This document shows, piece by piece, positions 9,908 to 20,764 of a stretch of 60,673 nt of DNA. A program made the translations under genes and the position numbers. Origin of the DNA: Pholiota molesta. Its lineage: Eukaryota; Basidiomycota; Agaricomycetes; Agaricales; Strophariaceae. The stretch lies in the NCBI GenBank assembly GCA_014925825.1, contig JACGCK010000244.1, positions 1 through 60,673 on the forward strand, given 5' to 3'. Below the pieces are notes generated by a model. The model had not been told where the DNA came from. It made no database searches and saw nothing but the letters and a program-made list of their open reading frames with translations. Numbering within the stretch: the stretch's first letter is position 1; each line of letters opens with the position of its first letter.

Positions 9908-10299
9908 ATGCCTGCCCACCGCCGCTATACAAGGCACCTATCCCTGGAAAGCCCCACAGACGCACACCGCGCTATGTATTTGGCTGGGCATTTACCCATG
10001 ATGATCAAGTAGAATTGGCAGACAAGCTTGGCATACCGAAAGACGACGAGCACCCGGAGGTTGTCCGCATCAGCTGTGCATGGACCAAGCTACGTGGCAT
10101 GCTCCCGCAGAGTATACGACGTGTCGTTGCGGTGCACTGTAAACGCGATGGGGAGAAGACTTCTGCGGCATGTATTTACATCGGCAGCAATCTTTCTAAG
10201 GAACAGATCATCAGGGCGCAAAACGAGAAAATCATTGGGCAGGTTTGGGATTTGTTAGATACCGATATTGACCCTGCCTGGCATGTTCGAGCCTGTTAA
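9908..10299 (+). pseudogene. Copy X2 of the unrecognised family, frameshifted
   Basis: Second copy of gene X. From about 9916 the frame matches X1 throughout (APIPGKPHRRTPRYVFGWAF, then EQIIRAQNEKIIGQVWDLL). Just after the conserved ATG at 9908 the C-run in TGCCCACCG is one base shorter than in X1 (TGCCCCACCG). The ATG therefore leads into another frame, and no other ATG opens the conserved frame. Use of a non-AUG codon or an unseen upstream exon could still rescue it, so the call as pseudogene is probable only. Similarity to X1 ends near 10326. Confidence 0.6.
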
Positions 10300-10330
10300 G
10301 CCTGATGACGTTTATGAACTCATCGTCTTC

Positions 10331-10608
10331 GTTACTGAAATATATTACCGAACTCCAATGTATGTCTGTATGAACAAGGTATATAATCCAGAGGCCGATG
10401 CCCAGGCCAGGCGCTATACATTATTAAATATCATTTGCACCTTGATACCATGATAATCGTTCGTCGATACTCGATCTACTTCAATATCGATGATTCTGGT
10501 AAAGGACCGGTGTTTCGATCCCTAGCATTATCCTGACTATATCTATTCAATGCGAGACGTGTTGGTCCCAGACTAAAAGGATATAATATGCACCACATCT
10601 CAAGTTAG
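10331..10608. repeat. Direct repeat, left copy, upstream of the HET gene
   Basis: Matches 13342-13608 in the same orientation with interruptions. Shared landmarks in order: GTTACT(G/A)AAATATAT, CATACATTATT-type motif, TGATAATC.TTCG, TCGATCCCTA.CATTATCCTGAC and CCCAGACTAAAAGGATA. The two copies flank the HET gene. No open frame, inverted termini or target-site duplication was evident. Confidence 0.8.
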
Positions 10609-10724
10609 AGGGGTAGATTTTGTGGAATGTGTCACATGTCCCTGTAGCACGTACGGCGCCTTAGGCTCAGGATTTATTAAGTTACACTTGTGCTCTTACT
10701 ATTTCCTCGTCGCTATTGTTAACT

Positions 10725-12949
10725 ATGACCGGTAAGTCGATATGTAATCCTTTAATTAGTATGAAGTATTGGGCTTAGAGATTATTTTTAATGTCCATAG
10801 ATCAAGTCAACCCCGCAAGCGCCCATACAGACCATGCTTGTATGCTCGTCGAAGCCCTGGAGAATGTGATTTCGCCCATTATAAATGCTTTTGTGCCCGA
10901 ATTAGGTGCGTATCTGCTCGCATGCTACTATTTATTCATCTCATTTTGCCTTAATAGTTGTAAACAAAGGAACCACCAGTAAATTCCTATGTAAGTAGAA
11001 GAAACCGTATGGACGCTCTTATTTCATTGCCCTTCCTTGGCCCTTCCTGAAGACACCGAGGGCCCTGGTTTAGAGCCAGAAGCACAACATCTTGTTTCCG
11101 CGCTGGAGAAATTTATACATGCACTTCTACGCTTGCATATAGCTCAACAACGCACAAATGAAAGCGAGAAAGGTAATGAGATCGCCAGACAAGTGCCAGA
11201 AACAGTTCCCGCACCGACACCGGAACGCAGTTCGTCCATCGGCTATATCTCCCAAAGTACAGGTGAGGAATTTTTTAAATTGATGTTTGGCATTTTCAAT
11301 GGAGATTCGATCTAGTTCTCTCTGCTCAGCCGCCATTGCTGAGTCTAGCGTTGGAGAAACTGCGGCATCGCGTCTTCAACACTATGCCCATTCGTTTATT
11401 GGCCTTCAAATCTGACGGTTCAGCCGTGGAACTTATCGAAAGGAACACGGTCTTAAATCAAAATTTCGTCGCGATAGAGTCTGATTTCAACGAGGGCCAT
11501 ATCGAATCCGAACTTCGTCATCATCTTGTAGTGGGCACGCCTCAGGCTGAGAATCATGTCATTGAAACATTCATATCATGGCGCGCAAAATATGCCATTT
11601 TATCGCACACTTGGCTTCACGATACACCAGGAGAAGTGACTTACGCCGCTTGGAAATCCGGGGAATTCGACAAGGACTCGGTAGGATATCAGAAGCTTGC
11701 CAGCTTCTGTAAAGTTGCAGCCACCGAACACGGTATTACTTTTGGCTGGATGGACACTATCTGTATCAATAAGGACAGTAGCGCGGAACTCGACGAATCC
11801 ATTCGCTCCATGTACAAATGGTATCGCGATGCTTCCGTCTGTATTACCTATCTCGCACAAACCTCCGTTATTCAACGTATGCGCCATGATCCCTGGTTTA
11901 TGCGCGGCTGGACATTGCAAGAACTGCTTGCTCCACGCTCAACCAAATTCTATGGCGCTAATTGGAAGACTCTCGCTTCTGGCTTGAGCAATGAAGAGAG
12001 GAATCGCTCGATTCAGAAGGAGATTCAGGCCGCAACCGCCATTACCCAGCAAGATCTTTCATCCTTCCAAACCCGTCACTTATCAGCCATCAGTATATCC
12101 AAAAGGATGAAATGGGCGGCGAATCGCCAAGTAACGCGTGAAGAGGATGTTGCGTATTCTCTTATGGGGATCTTTGGTGTTAGCCTTTCGATTGCGTATG
12201 GCGAAGGTGCTGAGCGCGCATTTACGCGACTTGTGAAGGAAATTTTCAACCTTCCTGGCAGCAATTGCCTAGATCTTTTGAACTGGGGAAGCGGCCCCTT
12301 GGACACCGGCCTGCCTTCCAACCCCGGCTCGATATCTTGCCTCATTCCATCCAGCCCAAAACAATACTTTTGGCACACAGATACCGATATCGACTGGCCA
12401 CCTCCTAGACTTCCGATCACGCTAACGCATTTGAGGCTGCACATTTCAGTTCTATTAATGCCTGCTATATCAAGCACCTCGACCTCGGCGAACACCGTCT
12501 TCTCGGACCAGACTTTTTTAACCGGCATGAGCTGGTTTGAGACTACGGCAACTCCTTTCACTGCTGTCGGACAATTCTATGCCAATACCAATGTTGATTT
12601 GGTAGGTTTGGGCAAGGTATCCGACCGTAAAATCCCCCATAATTACAACCTATTGGATGCCGCTGCTTCTGGACAATTTAGTGGCTGGGACAAAACCAAT
12701 ACTCGATTTCATATAACCTTTGGAATACTTAATTTCAAGGATGCCGACGACTCTATTGAACTTCCACGGCGCAACCTAAGCTTTGCGATATGTCTGTATA
12801 GGACGGCGTCAGCAGGACTCCGCAAAGCGTCAACCTCAAGGAATCTGGCTGTAAGGATCAAACATGTTTCTGAGGATCCTCTTGCGATGGCCATTCAAAA
12901 AAGCAAGCTTGCAAAACACGGAATGCAATTAGTAACTATGTACCTGTAA
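10725..12949 (+). CDS. HET-domain (heterokaryon incompatibility) protein
   Basis: Five exons with matching phases: 10725-10731, 10801-10905, 10958-10990, 11053-11262 and 11316-12949, giving 662 residues. An alternative start at ATG 10791 would skip the tiny first exon. The HET domain begins near residue 210: YAILSHTWL, then VGYQKLASFCKVA, WMDTICINKDSSAELDESI and YLAQTSVI, followed by WFMRGWTLQELLAP and EEDVAYSLMGIFGVSLSIAYGEG. This is the usual block order of fungal HET proteins, which act in non-self recognition and programmed cell death after hyphal fusion. Ahead of it, residues 1-140 contain three similar predicted helices, described separately. The C-terminal 300 residues have no motif I recognise. 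Direct repeats flank the gene. The family call is firm; the allorecognition role here is inference. Confidence 0.9.
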
Positions 12950-13341
12950 ATTATTCTGTATGCGCTGAGTCTTGAATATTATCACCACTTTTCTACATGG
13001 AAATAAGTCTACGACCTCATTTCTCTTGAGCAGGTGAAATACCCATTCATTAAATGCTGGAGTGTCAATCAAACATTAATTATGTTGAATATCTGTAACT
13101 TGTATTTTATGGACTAATGGAAGCCCGTCGTCATATGGGCAACACTGGGGCACCATGGTCACAAGACATTGATAGGACCACGATGTATTGTCGGAACGGG
13201 ACAGGTACAAGCTGGGCGGTAAACGGTACGATGAAAGAAGAAGGAGCAAGAGTGTGTACGATGTAGAAAAGATAAGGGTCACGTGATATGTAAAGAGTCC
13301 GAACGTGTGAGGCTGGGAGCCAGGCTTACAACTAACGTCTC
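12950..13341. other. Spacer downstream of the HET gene
   Basis: AT-rich; nothing recognisable except short unsupported frames. Confidence 0.5.
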
Positions 13342-13608
13342 TGTTACTAAAATATATAACCAAACTTCGATAGAGTATATAACTTAAACCGGTACTTAGG
13401 CGCCATACATTATTGATCATCATTTGAATCTTAGAATAATGATAATCATTCGCTGGTACTTGTTCTACTTCAATGTCGATGAAGGTGTTGTTGTTGATAT
13501 CGATGATCCCGGTAAGGGATCGGGGTTTTGATCCCTAACATTATCCTGACGATATCTATTCAGACAGGATGTGTCAGTCCCAGACTAAAAGGATAACATA
13601 TGCACCAT
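13342..13608. repeat. Direct repeat, right copy, downstream of the HET gene
   Basis: Counterpart of 10331-10608. It contains an extra GTTGTTGTTGAT stretch near 13490 absent from the left copy. It ends about 17 bp before the stop codon of the next gene, which is on the minus strand. Confidence 0.8.
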
Positions 13609-13625
13609 ATCAGGATCTATGCGAC

Positions 13626-14297
13626 TCACAAAGCATCAAGACTGATGAAGTTTTGTGACGCGCCAGTTGATCGAGCTTTAGGCAACGTTGGTTTCTTGGG
13701 CCCCAGAGTATTGGGCGCCGCCTCACGCCGGTGGCTGCGACTGGGACTTCTACGTCCAGGTGCACTGGGAACTGCTGTCGAAGGTGGATCGTACGACCTC
13801 ATTGACCCTGCTGTCGACAGAGGGGGCATATACCGAGCTGAAGGCGGCTTTTGCTTGTGCATCGAGGGCGTACGTACAATCGGACCACTTGGTGGGGTGT
13901 ATGGGATGTGTTGGCTAGTAAATTCTGTGGAGGCTGCCATATGCTTACGACTGGCAGCGCGTATACGAAATAGCAGCAGTGCGAAAACGCCGAGGAGGGC
14001 GATGGCAGCGCCAGCGATGACCCCGCCTGCGATGGCGTTTGGGTTGAGTGAAGAGGCTTTTTGTGCGGTGTAGGTCGGAAGAGTGGTATACGTGCTGGAG
14101 GGGCTAGGTATCTGTTGAAGCTGCTGTCCCGCTATTGATCCATTCTTAACCGCCAGGGTTTCGAGAGTGAGCGGTGTGGTTTCATTGTTTTCAAAGTTCC
14201 CCGAGCTGCCATAATTCGAGGTAGTTATGACCGGTAGCCAACTTCCGCTGTCTCGTATATTTGCGTCGGCATCGTCAACGCGAACGACTGCGCTCAT
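13626..14297 (-). CDS. Single-pass membrane protein of unknown function
   Basis: An uninterrupted frame of 223 residues from ATG 14297. Residues 1-85 are Ser/Thr/Asn-rich and start with VVRVDDADANIRDSGSW, a pattern I associate with fungal single-pass surface proteins that have an outer beta-type region. Residues about 88-110 are one strong membrane segment (AIAGGVIAGAAIALLGVFAL), followed by basic residues (RIRAASRKH), which favours a cytoplasmic C-terminus. The tail is rich in Pro, Ser and basic residues. No signal peptide is visible, so a 5' exon may be missing or the membrane segment acts as anchor. Function is unknown. Confidence 0.65.
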   Translation of the reverse strand: MSAVVRVDDADANIRDSGSWLPVITTSNYGSSGNFENNETTPLTLETLAVKNGSIAGQQLQQIPSPSSTYTTLPTYTAQKASSLNPNAIAGGVIAGAAIALLGVFALLLFRIRAASRKHMAASTEFTSQHIPYTPPSGPIVRTPSMHKQKPPSARYMPPLSTAGSMRSYDPPSTAVPSAPGRRSPSRSHRREAAPNTLGPKKPTLPKARSTGASQNFISLDAL

Positions 14298-14923
14298 CTT
14301 TTTCTTAGGACCTGGTCAAACAAGGAAAATAAGCGACAAAGGGGAAGTTGATACTGGGTAGAGCGTCAGCAGGGCTTTTAAAGTGGGAACGATGGCTTAG
14401 CGCGCCGAAAGTATAATCATTTGATGCTTCTTGCCGCAAACGTTCCTCGATTTTACGATGTGGACAAAACTACATTTTGGGTGAAGAGTTTCGTAGGTGT
14501 TTGTAGACTTAACCGTTGACGCCCATAGCTGTTTATTCCGGGTGTGATTATGTGGGTATAGTAACGTTCCAGGGTATAGCTGTCATCCCATCGCCTTGAG
14601 TAGTCGTGTATAATGGTTTGCCGACATATGGCTGTACGAGTTGACGGCGCTGAGATGATCAAAGAGGGTGAAGGACTCGGTGGTGGCGGAGACGGTGAGA
14701 TTAAATTTGAGCGTTGTTGGCTGCAAGGCTCAGTTTAAATTTTAAATCCCGGAATCATCTGCCGTACTAGGCGCCCAATTTGATGAAAGAAAACTTGAGC
14801 AGGATATCGCAGACGCGACCTGACCTCGATGTCAACGATGATGAGAGTTCAAGTTGACGCCAGTGCCGCAACAGGAAATGTTGTAGTTCGAACTCCGGCT
14901 CGGCAACCGCCGTCAAAGACGGT
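14298..14923. other. Intergenic region between divergent genes
   Basis: Separates the minus-strand membrane protein from BUB1 on the plus strand, so it should hold both promoters. No gene could be supported. Confidence 0.5.
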
Positions 14924-14929
14924 CACGTG
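14924..14929. promoter_or_regulatory. CACGTG E-box upstream of BUB1
   Basis: The palindrome CACGTG lies 98 bp before the BUB1 start codon. It is the core of bHLH sites, for example Cbf1-type. Function here is inference. Confidence 0.3.
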
Positions 14930-15026
14930 TATTCCCAGCGCGACGCGATTGCCAACTAAACAAAATCAAATGAAGGCTTGAATTCCGACATTGACTATTA
15001 GCCGACATCCATCTCAAGCGTGCCCT

Positions 15027-18000
15027 ATGGCTTCACGCACCACCGCCAGCACATCGAACACTGACAGGGAACGCGAACGACAGCGATACAAGGCCCGCCT
15101 CGTCACAGCTCTCAATGAAGACGACGACCCACTTGCCGCCTACCACCAATTCGTGCAATGGACCATCAAATCCTACGGAGAGAACGATCCGAGCTCGGGA
15201 CTTGTAGATCTTCTGAAGGAGGCCACGACCCAATTTAAGGAGGACGATATGTACAAGAAGGACCTACGGTATCTGAAGATCTGGGCGTTATATGCCAGGC
15301 AAGTGGAAAAAGCCGGCGCCATTGCGATATATGCATATTTGGTGGAGAATGACATTGGTACATCCTATTCGGCGCTTTACGAAGACTATGCGAATCTTCT
15401 GGAAGAGGATGGACGGTATGTGATGCGCTTCTTCTTTGGGTGAATTCATTCATCAATCTTGTTTCCATCTATCATTCGTTTAGTCGTTCGGAGGCGGATT
15501 CCATCTATCGTAAAGGCGTTAAGAAAGGTGCTAGGCCATTAGAACGTTTGAAGACGAGATATCGGGAGTTTCAGAGTAGAGGCCCATCATCATCAGCCAC
15601 ATCCGCATCAGCCTCAAGCCCTCCTTCAACTACCTCGTCCAGAGCCGGACCTTCTCGAAGTAATGCTGCGACCAAAAGTTCACGATCCGCAAGTTCATCA
15701 AATCCACCATCGAGTTCGGCATCCTCATCAGGACCCATACCCACCGGAGCTTTTATATCGACGGCAGCACAACGATATGCACTTATGCTCGCGCCTCCTG
15801 CGCCAGGAAAACGTCCAGAGAAGCTGCGATTTAACATGGGTTTGTTATGGACGGAAGAAGGAATGGAATACAGCATACAAGAAGCTCGTGCAAGATCTAT
15901 GGGTTTGCTAGGGAAGAAATGGGCTCCACCTCCTCCGTCAGAGCGCTTCTCGAATTCTTCATCATCTTCATCATCGTCGCTCGCCGTTGTTGATTTCAAC
16001 GATGATGGCCAAAAATCATCGCGGTACAGAGCCCGTAGGAGCATGATGGGCGGCGCGGAACCCACAGTCACCATCAACACCAAGGAAGCGTTGGCCGATG
16101 TGTTTGGAATGTATAACTCGCCTGACAAAACGACAAAGCTCATGGTTCCAGGAAGTAAACATGCTCCGTTGAAGAAAATAGAACCAGTGACACCTGTTGT
16201 GCAGCCACGGTTGGCGTTCGCTAGGGAGAACGAGAACGCACAAAATGCCAAAACACCCACCCCTGGTACGTTCTTTGTAGCTTGCCGATGATTTAACATT
16301 GAAATTCTGGTTGTTTTCTGCATCAGCTTTCCGACCATTTACGGACGAAAATGCTCAACCCAATGCAGCTCGCACTCCTGCGGCGAAAGTGAGTTCATAT
16401 TTCCAGCATATTTAGGCATGAATCTGACCTCCTGGTCAAGTTTACTCCATTTGTAGATACAGAACAACATAGAACGCCTTTCATAACACCTCGAGCGGCC
16501 CTTTCAGTGAAAGAAGTTCCGTCAACTATTCCTCGACAAGACGAAAATGCACCTGAAAACTCTTCTCAGAAGCCTACGGAAAACGTTGCTGATTCCGTCT
16601 TCGCGAAGGTGTTCACTCCGGCCAGCAAAGCCGTCCCTCTCGCTCCGCTCCGAGACGTCTTCACTGACGATCACGGTAAACCTATGCCCAAGGCCAAACC
16701 CAACCCCACCCACGAACGCGCTAAATCTCATCACGATACCCTTCTTCCTGATCCTGAAAACCCAAGGCCATCTGCATTCACACCGTTTAAGGATGAAAAT
16801 GCACGAACGCCTTTCAAAGTGTTCAGTCGGCCGCCGGAGGAGCAAGGAAGGTTAGGTGGCAATATGTTCACGCCTAAGACACCGAGTGCCGCTTTTACGC
16901 CTTTCACGGACAAGACGCCTGCTTTCACGCCATTCAAGGATACGGCACCTACGTTCAAACCATTCAATGACGCGGCACCGCAAGCAGTCCTTCAGCCTAG
17001 CCGCGTTCTAGCTCCACCAGCTGCGTTCGCGAATACCGTTGTTGAAATCGAAGACGACGAGGAAGAGGTCGACGAGCAAGACCAAGAGCCAGAACCACTC
17101 CACCGACAACTCGAGGAAGAGGATCAAGAGCAATACTATGACGAAGAAGATTCACATATCGAGGAGTATGAGACCCCATTGCCACCGGAACATCTTCCAC
17201 TTCCAGAAGAGTACGAAGAGGGCGAGTCGTTCCAGGAAGTACCGATGGGCGGTCGGTTTGGCCAATTCAATGTCATGACACCTATCACAGAGCGGACATT
17301 CGAATTCACGAGCAGCACGAGAGGCGGCGGTACGCCCAGTATCCGATATGGCGATCTCCAGGACGCCGAGCGTGCTGAGTACGCAGCTAAAGTGGCCGCT
17401 GTTCGACTTGCGGAGGAATTACGGGAAAGCGATGAGGAAGAGTACGACGACGATGGGGAGCAGCCTCAGGCGCTGGAACCCCTTCGGCTGAATGTGGACC
17501 AAATGCCCGCGCAGGTGACGCCGGAGGTGGTCATTATGGAGGAGCGTACAGGGTCGTTGAGCCTCCTCGACACGCTGACTCTGAGCTCCAAATTCCGCCC
17601 GAGCAATCCATGCAATCCGTTCGACCCCAGCATCATTTCCGCGCTTATCTCCCGCATCCCGCCGGACCCTCACTTCTACGATCTTCGCGGGCAGGAGTGC
17701 AATAAGCTTGAGGAGCTTCAGCGTTTTACGAAGAAGGCGAGGAAGACGAGCTCGTCCAGCAATATTGCTGGAACTTTGGACCGCGGTTCGTTCTCGTTGA
17801 ACCTTCAAGGTCATCGGTTCTTGGTGACCGAAAAGTTGGGCGAAGGTGGTTTTGGGAGTGTGTTCAAAGCTCGAGATGTCGGCGTGAAGGCAGGCGGAGA
17901 GAGCGACGAGGATGAAGAGGATGAGGATGAGGACGACGAAGACGAGGAGTCGGCATCGCTAGTAGCCTTGAAGGTCGTCAAGCCCCGCAACGTCTGGGAA

Positions 18001-18852
18001 TATTCTGTTCTACGACGGCTACATACAGCTCTTTCGCCGTCGCTTCGTCGCTCCGTTGTTCTGCCACATGCGCTTTATGCATACGGCGACGAAAGTCACC
18101 TGGTTCTCAGCCTTTGTCCGCAAGGCATGCTTCTGAACATCATCAACAACGCCGTCTCCGCAGGTGTATCGCAGGCGGGTGCTTGCCTTGATGAGCTGCT
18201 CGTTATTTTCTTCACCATCGAGCTGCTACGGCTGCTGGAGGCTATGCACGGCACCGGCTTCATCCACGGCGATCTCAAAATCGACAACCTTCTACTACGG
18301 CTGGAAGACGTCCCAGGCGGCGCGGCCGCTTGGTCGGGCACGTATCAGCCGTCGGGCGAGGGCGGGTGGAGCTACAAGGGCCTCAAAGTCATCGACTTCG
18401 GACGGACGATCGACACGCGCCTGTTCCCGCTCGGGCAGCAGTTCATCGCGGACTGGGCCACGGACGACCGCGACTGCTTCGAGGTGCGCGAGAACCGGCC
18501 GTGGACGTACCAGACGGACTACTTCGGGCTGGCGGGCGTGGTCTACTGCATGCTGTTCGGCAAGTACATCCAGGCGAGCGCGGTCGTGGCGTATAGAGAC
18601 GACGAGGGCGTGGAGCGGTATAAGATCGCGACGCCGCTCAAGCGGTATTGGCAGACGGATATCTGGAACAGGCTGTTTGACGTGCTGCTGAACCCGGGCT
18701 TGGTGCGGCCGCACGGCGAGCTGCCGGTGTGCGATGCGATGGCGGAGTTGCGCAAGGAGATGGAGGTGTGGTTGCAGGCCAATTGCAATAGGACGAGCAA
18801 TACGCTGAAGGGGCTGCTGAAGAAGGTTGAGCTTTCTTGTTATAAGCTATGA
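15027..18852 (+). CDS. BUB1: Spindle-checkpoint protein kinase BUB1
   Basis: Four exons: 15027-15415, 15484-16265, 16327-16388 and 16441-18852, giving 1214 residues. Residues ~20-165 form the Mad3/BUB1 TPR-like region that binds KNL1 (DPLAAYHQFVQWTIKSYG, DLRYLKIWALYARQ, SALYEDYANLLEEDGR, then SEADSIYRKGVKKGA). A long disordered middle contains repeated TPF motifs and strongly acidic stretches. The kinase domain fills about 870-1214: glycine loop KLGEGGFGSVFKA, VALKVVKP with the ATP-site lysine, catalytic loop HGDLKIDN and DFG in VIDFGR. All key residues are present, so it should be an active BUB1 kinase rather than a Mad3-only form. It acts at kinetochores, phosphorylating histone H2A and delaying anaphase. 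Start at 15027 because it precedes the conserved region and is the first good ATG. Confidence 0.93.
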
Positions 18853-19102
18853 TTTTTTTGTTTCGACGATTTTTCATTGTATATATAATTTACTTTACGT
18901 TTAGACTATTTTTTCTATTGTTGGCTTGTGTACATACTACATATAGCGCCATACAGATACAGATGAAGGAGTGTGGACATGGGTTGCTGGTGCAACGCGG
19001 ATGATAAGAAAAGATAAACATAAGGGAGGAAAAGAGCGTGGTTCAGGTATAGCTACAAAGTGTTTGCGAATCAGGGGAAATAGGAATCTTCCAACATCTT
19101 TC
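18853..19102. other. Short 3'-3' spacer between convergent genes
   Basis: About 250 bp, AT-rich at the start, between the ends of BUB1 and the next minus-strand gene. It probably holds both 3' ends. Confidence 0.5.
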
Positions 19103-19894
19103 TCAGAAATAGGAATAGGACCGACCATCATCAAGATGGACCTCTGGTCCATACTGCGAATAAACCGAAGTAACGGCCGTATACTTGGAGAAGCTAGACG
19201 CCTGACTTAGAACTGAGAACGGAACGGACTGTCGACCAGGATACGCGCGTGCTTGGGACGCCGCTGCATCCACAGAATACATGGGCGGGTAATAGACGTC
19301 GTGCTTCGGCGGGTGCACGGTGACCTTCAGCTGTGTCCCAGGGATCGTGTCCCACCTATTCAGCTTGCGCAGCGCCAGGCCTGGGATCCCCGGCAGCGGC
19401 TTGTCGCAGTCCGCCCCCACCACCGTGCTCCCTGAGAGATCGCGCGCGAGCTCGCGCCTGTCGCTCTCCTTCCGGCGGCGCTGCGCCGCGAAATGCGCGG
19501 AGACGGCGCTGTGGGCGCCCCCGGCGTCCGACGCGGGCGCGGAGGGGGGGAGGTAGACGTAGACGCTGGTGCCGCGGACTTCGGCGGGGCGGACGATGTA
19601 GGTGCCCGTGGCGCAGCCGTGGCACGCGTACGAGCCCGCGAGGGCCTGCGCGGGGTTGGCGTGTCCGCAGCGCCAGTTCGTGCAGAGGGCGCCGTGGTGC
19701 CCGCGCCGTATTACTAGAGATCACTGTTAGGTCAGATGCGTCTGGAGGGAGGTGGGGGACGTACGCTGTTTTGCTCTGCTGAGGAGGTAGGAGCAGTCCA
19801 GGAGGTAGGAGCAGTAGGATGCGAAGCGGCCGGAGGGGAGCCAGGCGGGTTTCTTCGCTGGACGAGGGGAAGGCATGGCGGGCTTTTCAGACAT
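19103..19894 (-). CDS. Unrecognised protein with a possible four-Cys zinc site
   Basis: Two exons, 19894-19765 and 19713-19103, joined by a 51-bp intron with matching phase, give 246 residues. After a basic Pro-rich start (MSEKPAMPSPRPAKKPAWLP) comes a Cys-rich block: ALCTNWRCGHANPAQALAG followed by YACHGCATGTYIV. The two Cys pairs about 20 residues apart suggest a zinc ribbon or related fold, but I cannot name the family. A basic segment (FAAQRRRKESDRRELARDL) and a Tyr/Ser-rich tail follow. The upstream side faces a 2.7-kb noncoding region with tandem repeats. Confidence 0.6.
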
Positions 19895-20109
19895 GAGTGG
19901 GTAGGGAGCGATAGGGTTTAACGTTTTGAGGAGATTGAGAGCAGAAGCTGCTGGGTGATATCAAGCGAGCGAGTGAGTTGACGACTTGGGTAGGAGAGTA
20001 AAGAGGGGGGAGTGTGGTAGGTGCGATGGAAGGAAAAGGAACCCAACGTAGCTTTATACCGTCCCACAGCGCACTTCGGTGCTTATTTTTTTAAGGCCAG
20101 GCCACCCAA

Positions 20110-20690
20110 CGTTCAGAACCACCAGGCCACTTGGCCTGCAAAACGAAACAATGGAATGGAGAAAATTACGCTTTTTCGGTCTGAGAAGCAATCTTTGAGC
20201 GGCGCTGGTCCAGAAACGGAGTGGATATTGCTTTACGGGCTCAGCGTCACTTAGGCGCCTGACAATTCCACCAAGCGCCCATAACCATAGAAGGCATTAT
20301 TGTCGGAGTTCAAACTTGATACGCTATGACCACCAAATGACCACGCCAGAGAGGCGCGATTGCCAATCAGTGAGCTTGACGGTAGAAATCAGCGCTTGCG
20401 CTTATCCACTTTACGAAATTATCCTTGCTTGAAGCTGCTCACGCCGAGCATCATTAGCTTATATGGAAAAAGCAGATTGAAGTTGACTTCAAGTCTTTTT
20501 CGTGGTTTGGTCTCCCTAATCGCAATTGTTTATCTGGGAATTGTAATTTTTTTTAAACAGCTCCTCTGGTTCACAGCTGGGGAAGCGTCTGAATCTGAAT
20601 TAGGTGTCATGCAGCAGAATTTAGGGGACCCGGGAGATACAGACAAGAGTATATACGTAGCGGCGATGTAGATATCGAAATAGCCAACCT
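20110..20690. repeat. Noncoding tandem repeat, unit 1
   Basis: Shares ordered landmarks with unit 2 at 20765-21575: GCCACTTGGCC.GCAAA.CG, CAGCGTCACTTAGGCGCCTGA, CGCTTGCGCTTAT, CTGCTC.CGC.GAGCATC and GACAAGAG.ATAT.CGTAG. Start-to-start spacing is about 650-700 bp for the first three landmarks. No open frame is conserved between the units. Confidence 0.85.
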
Positions 20691-20764
20691 TTGGTGGGGT
20701 AGAGAGTGCTCTCTGCGCCTCGAGCGTAGATCAATATCCCAGTCGATAGGCCACTCAGCATTTC

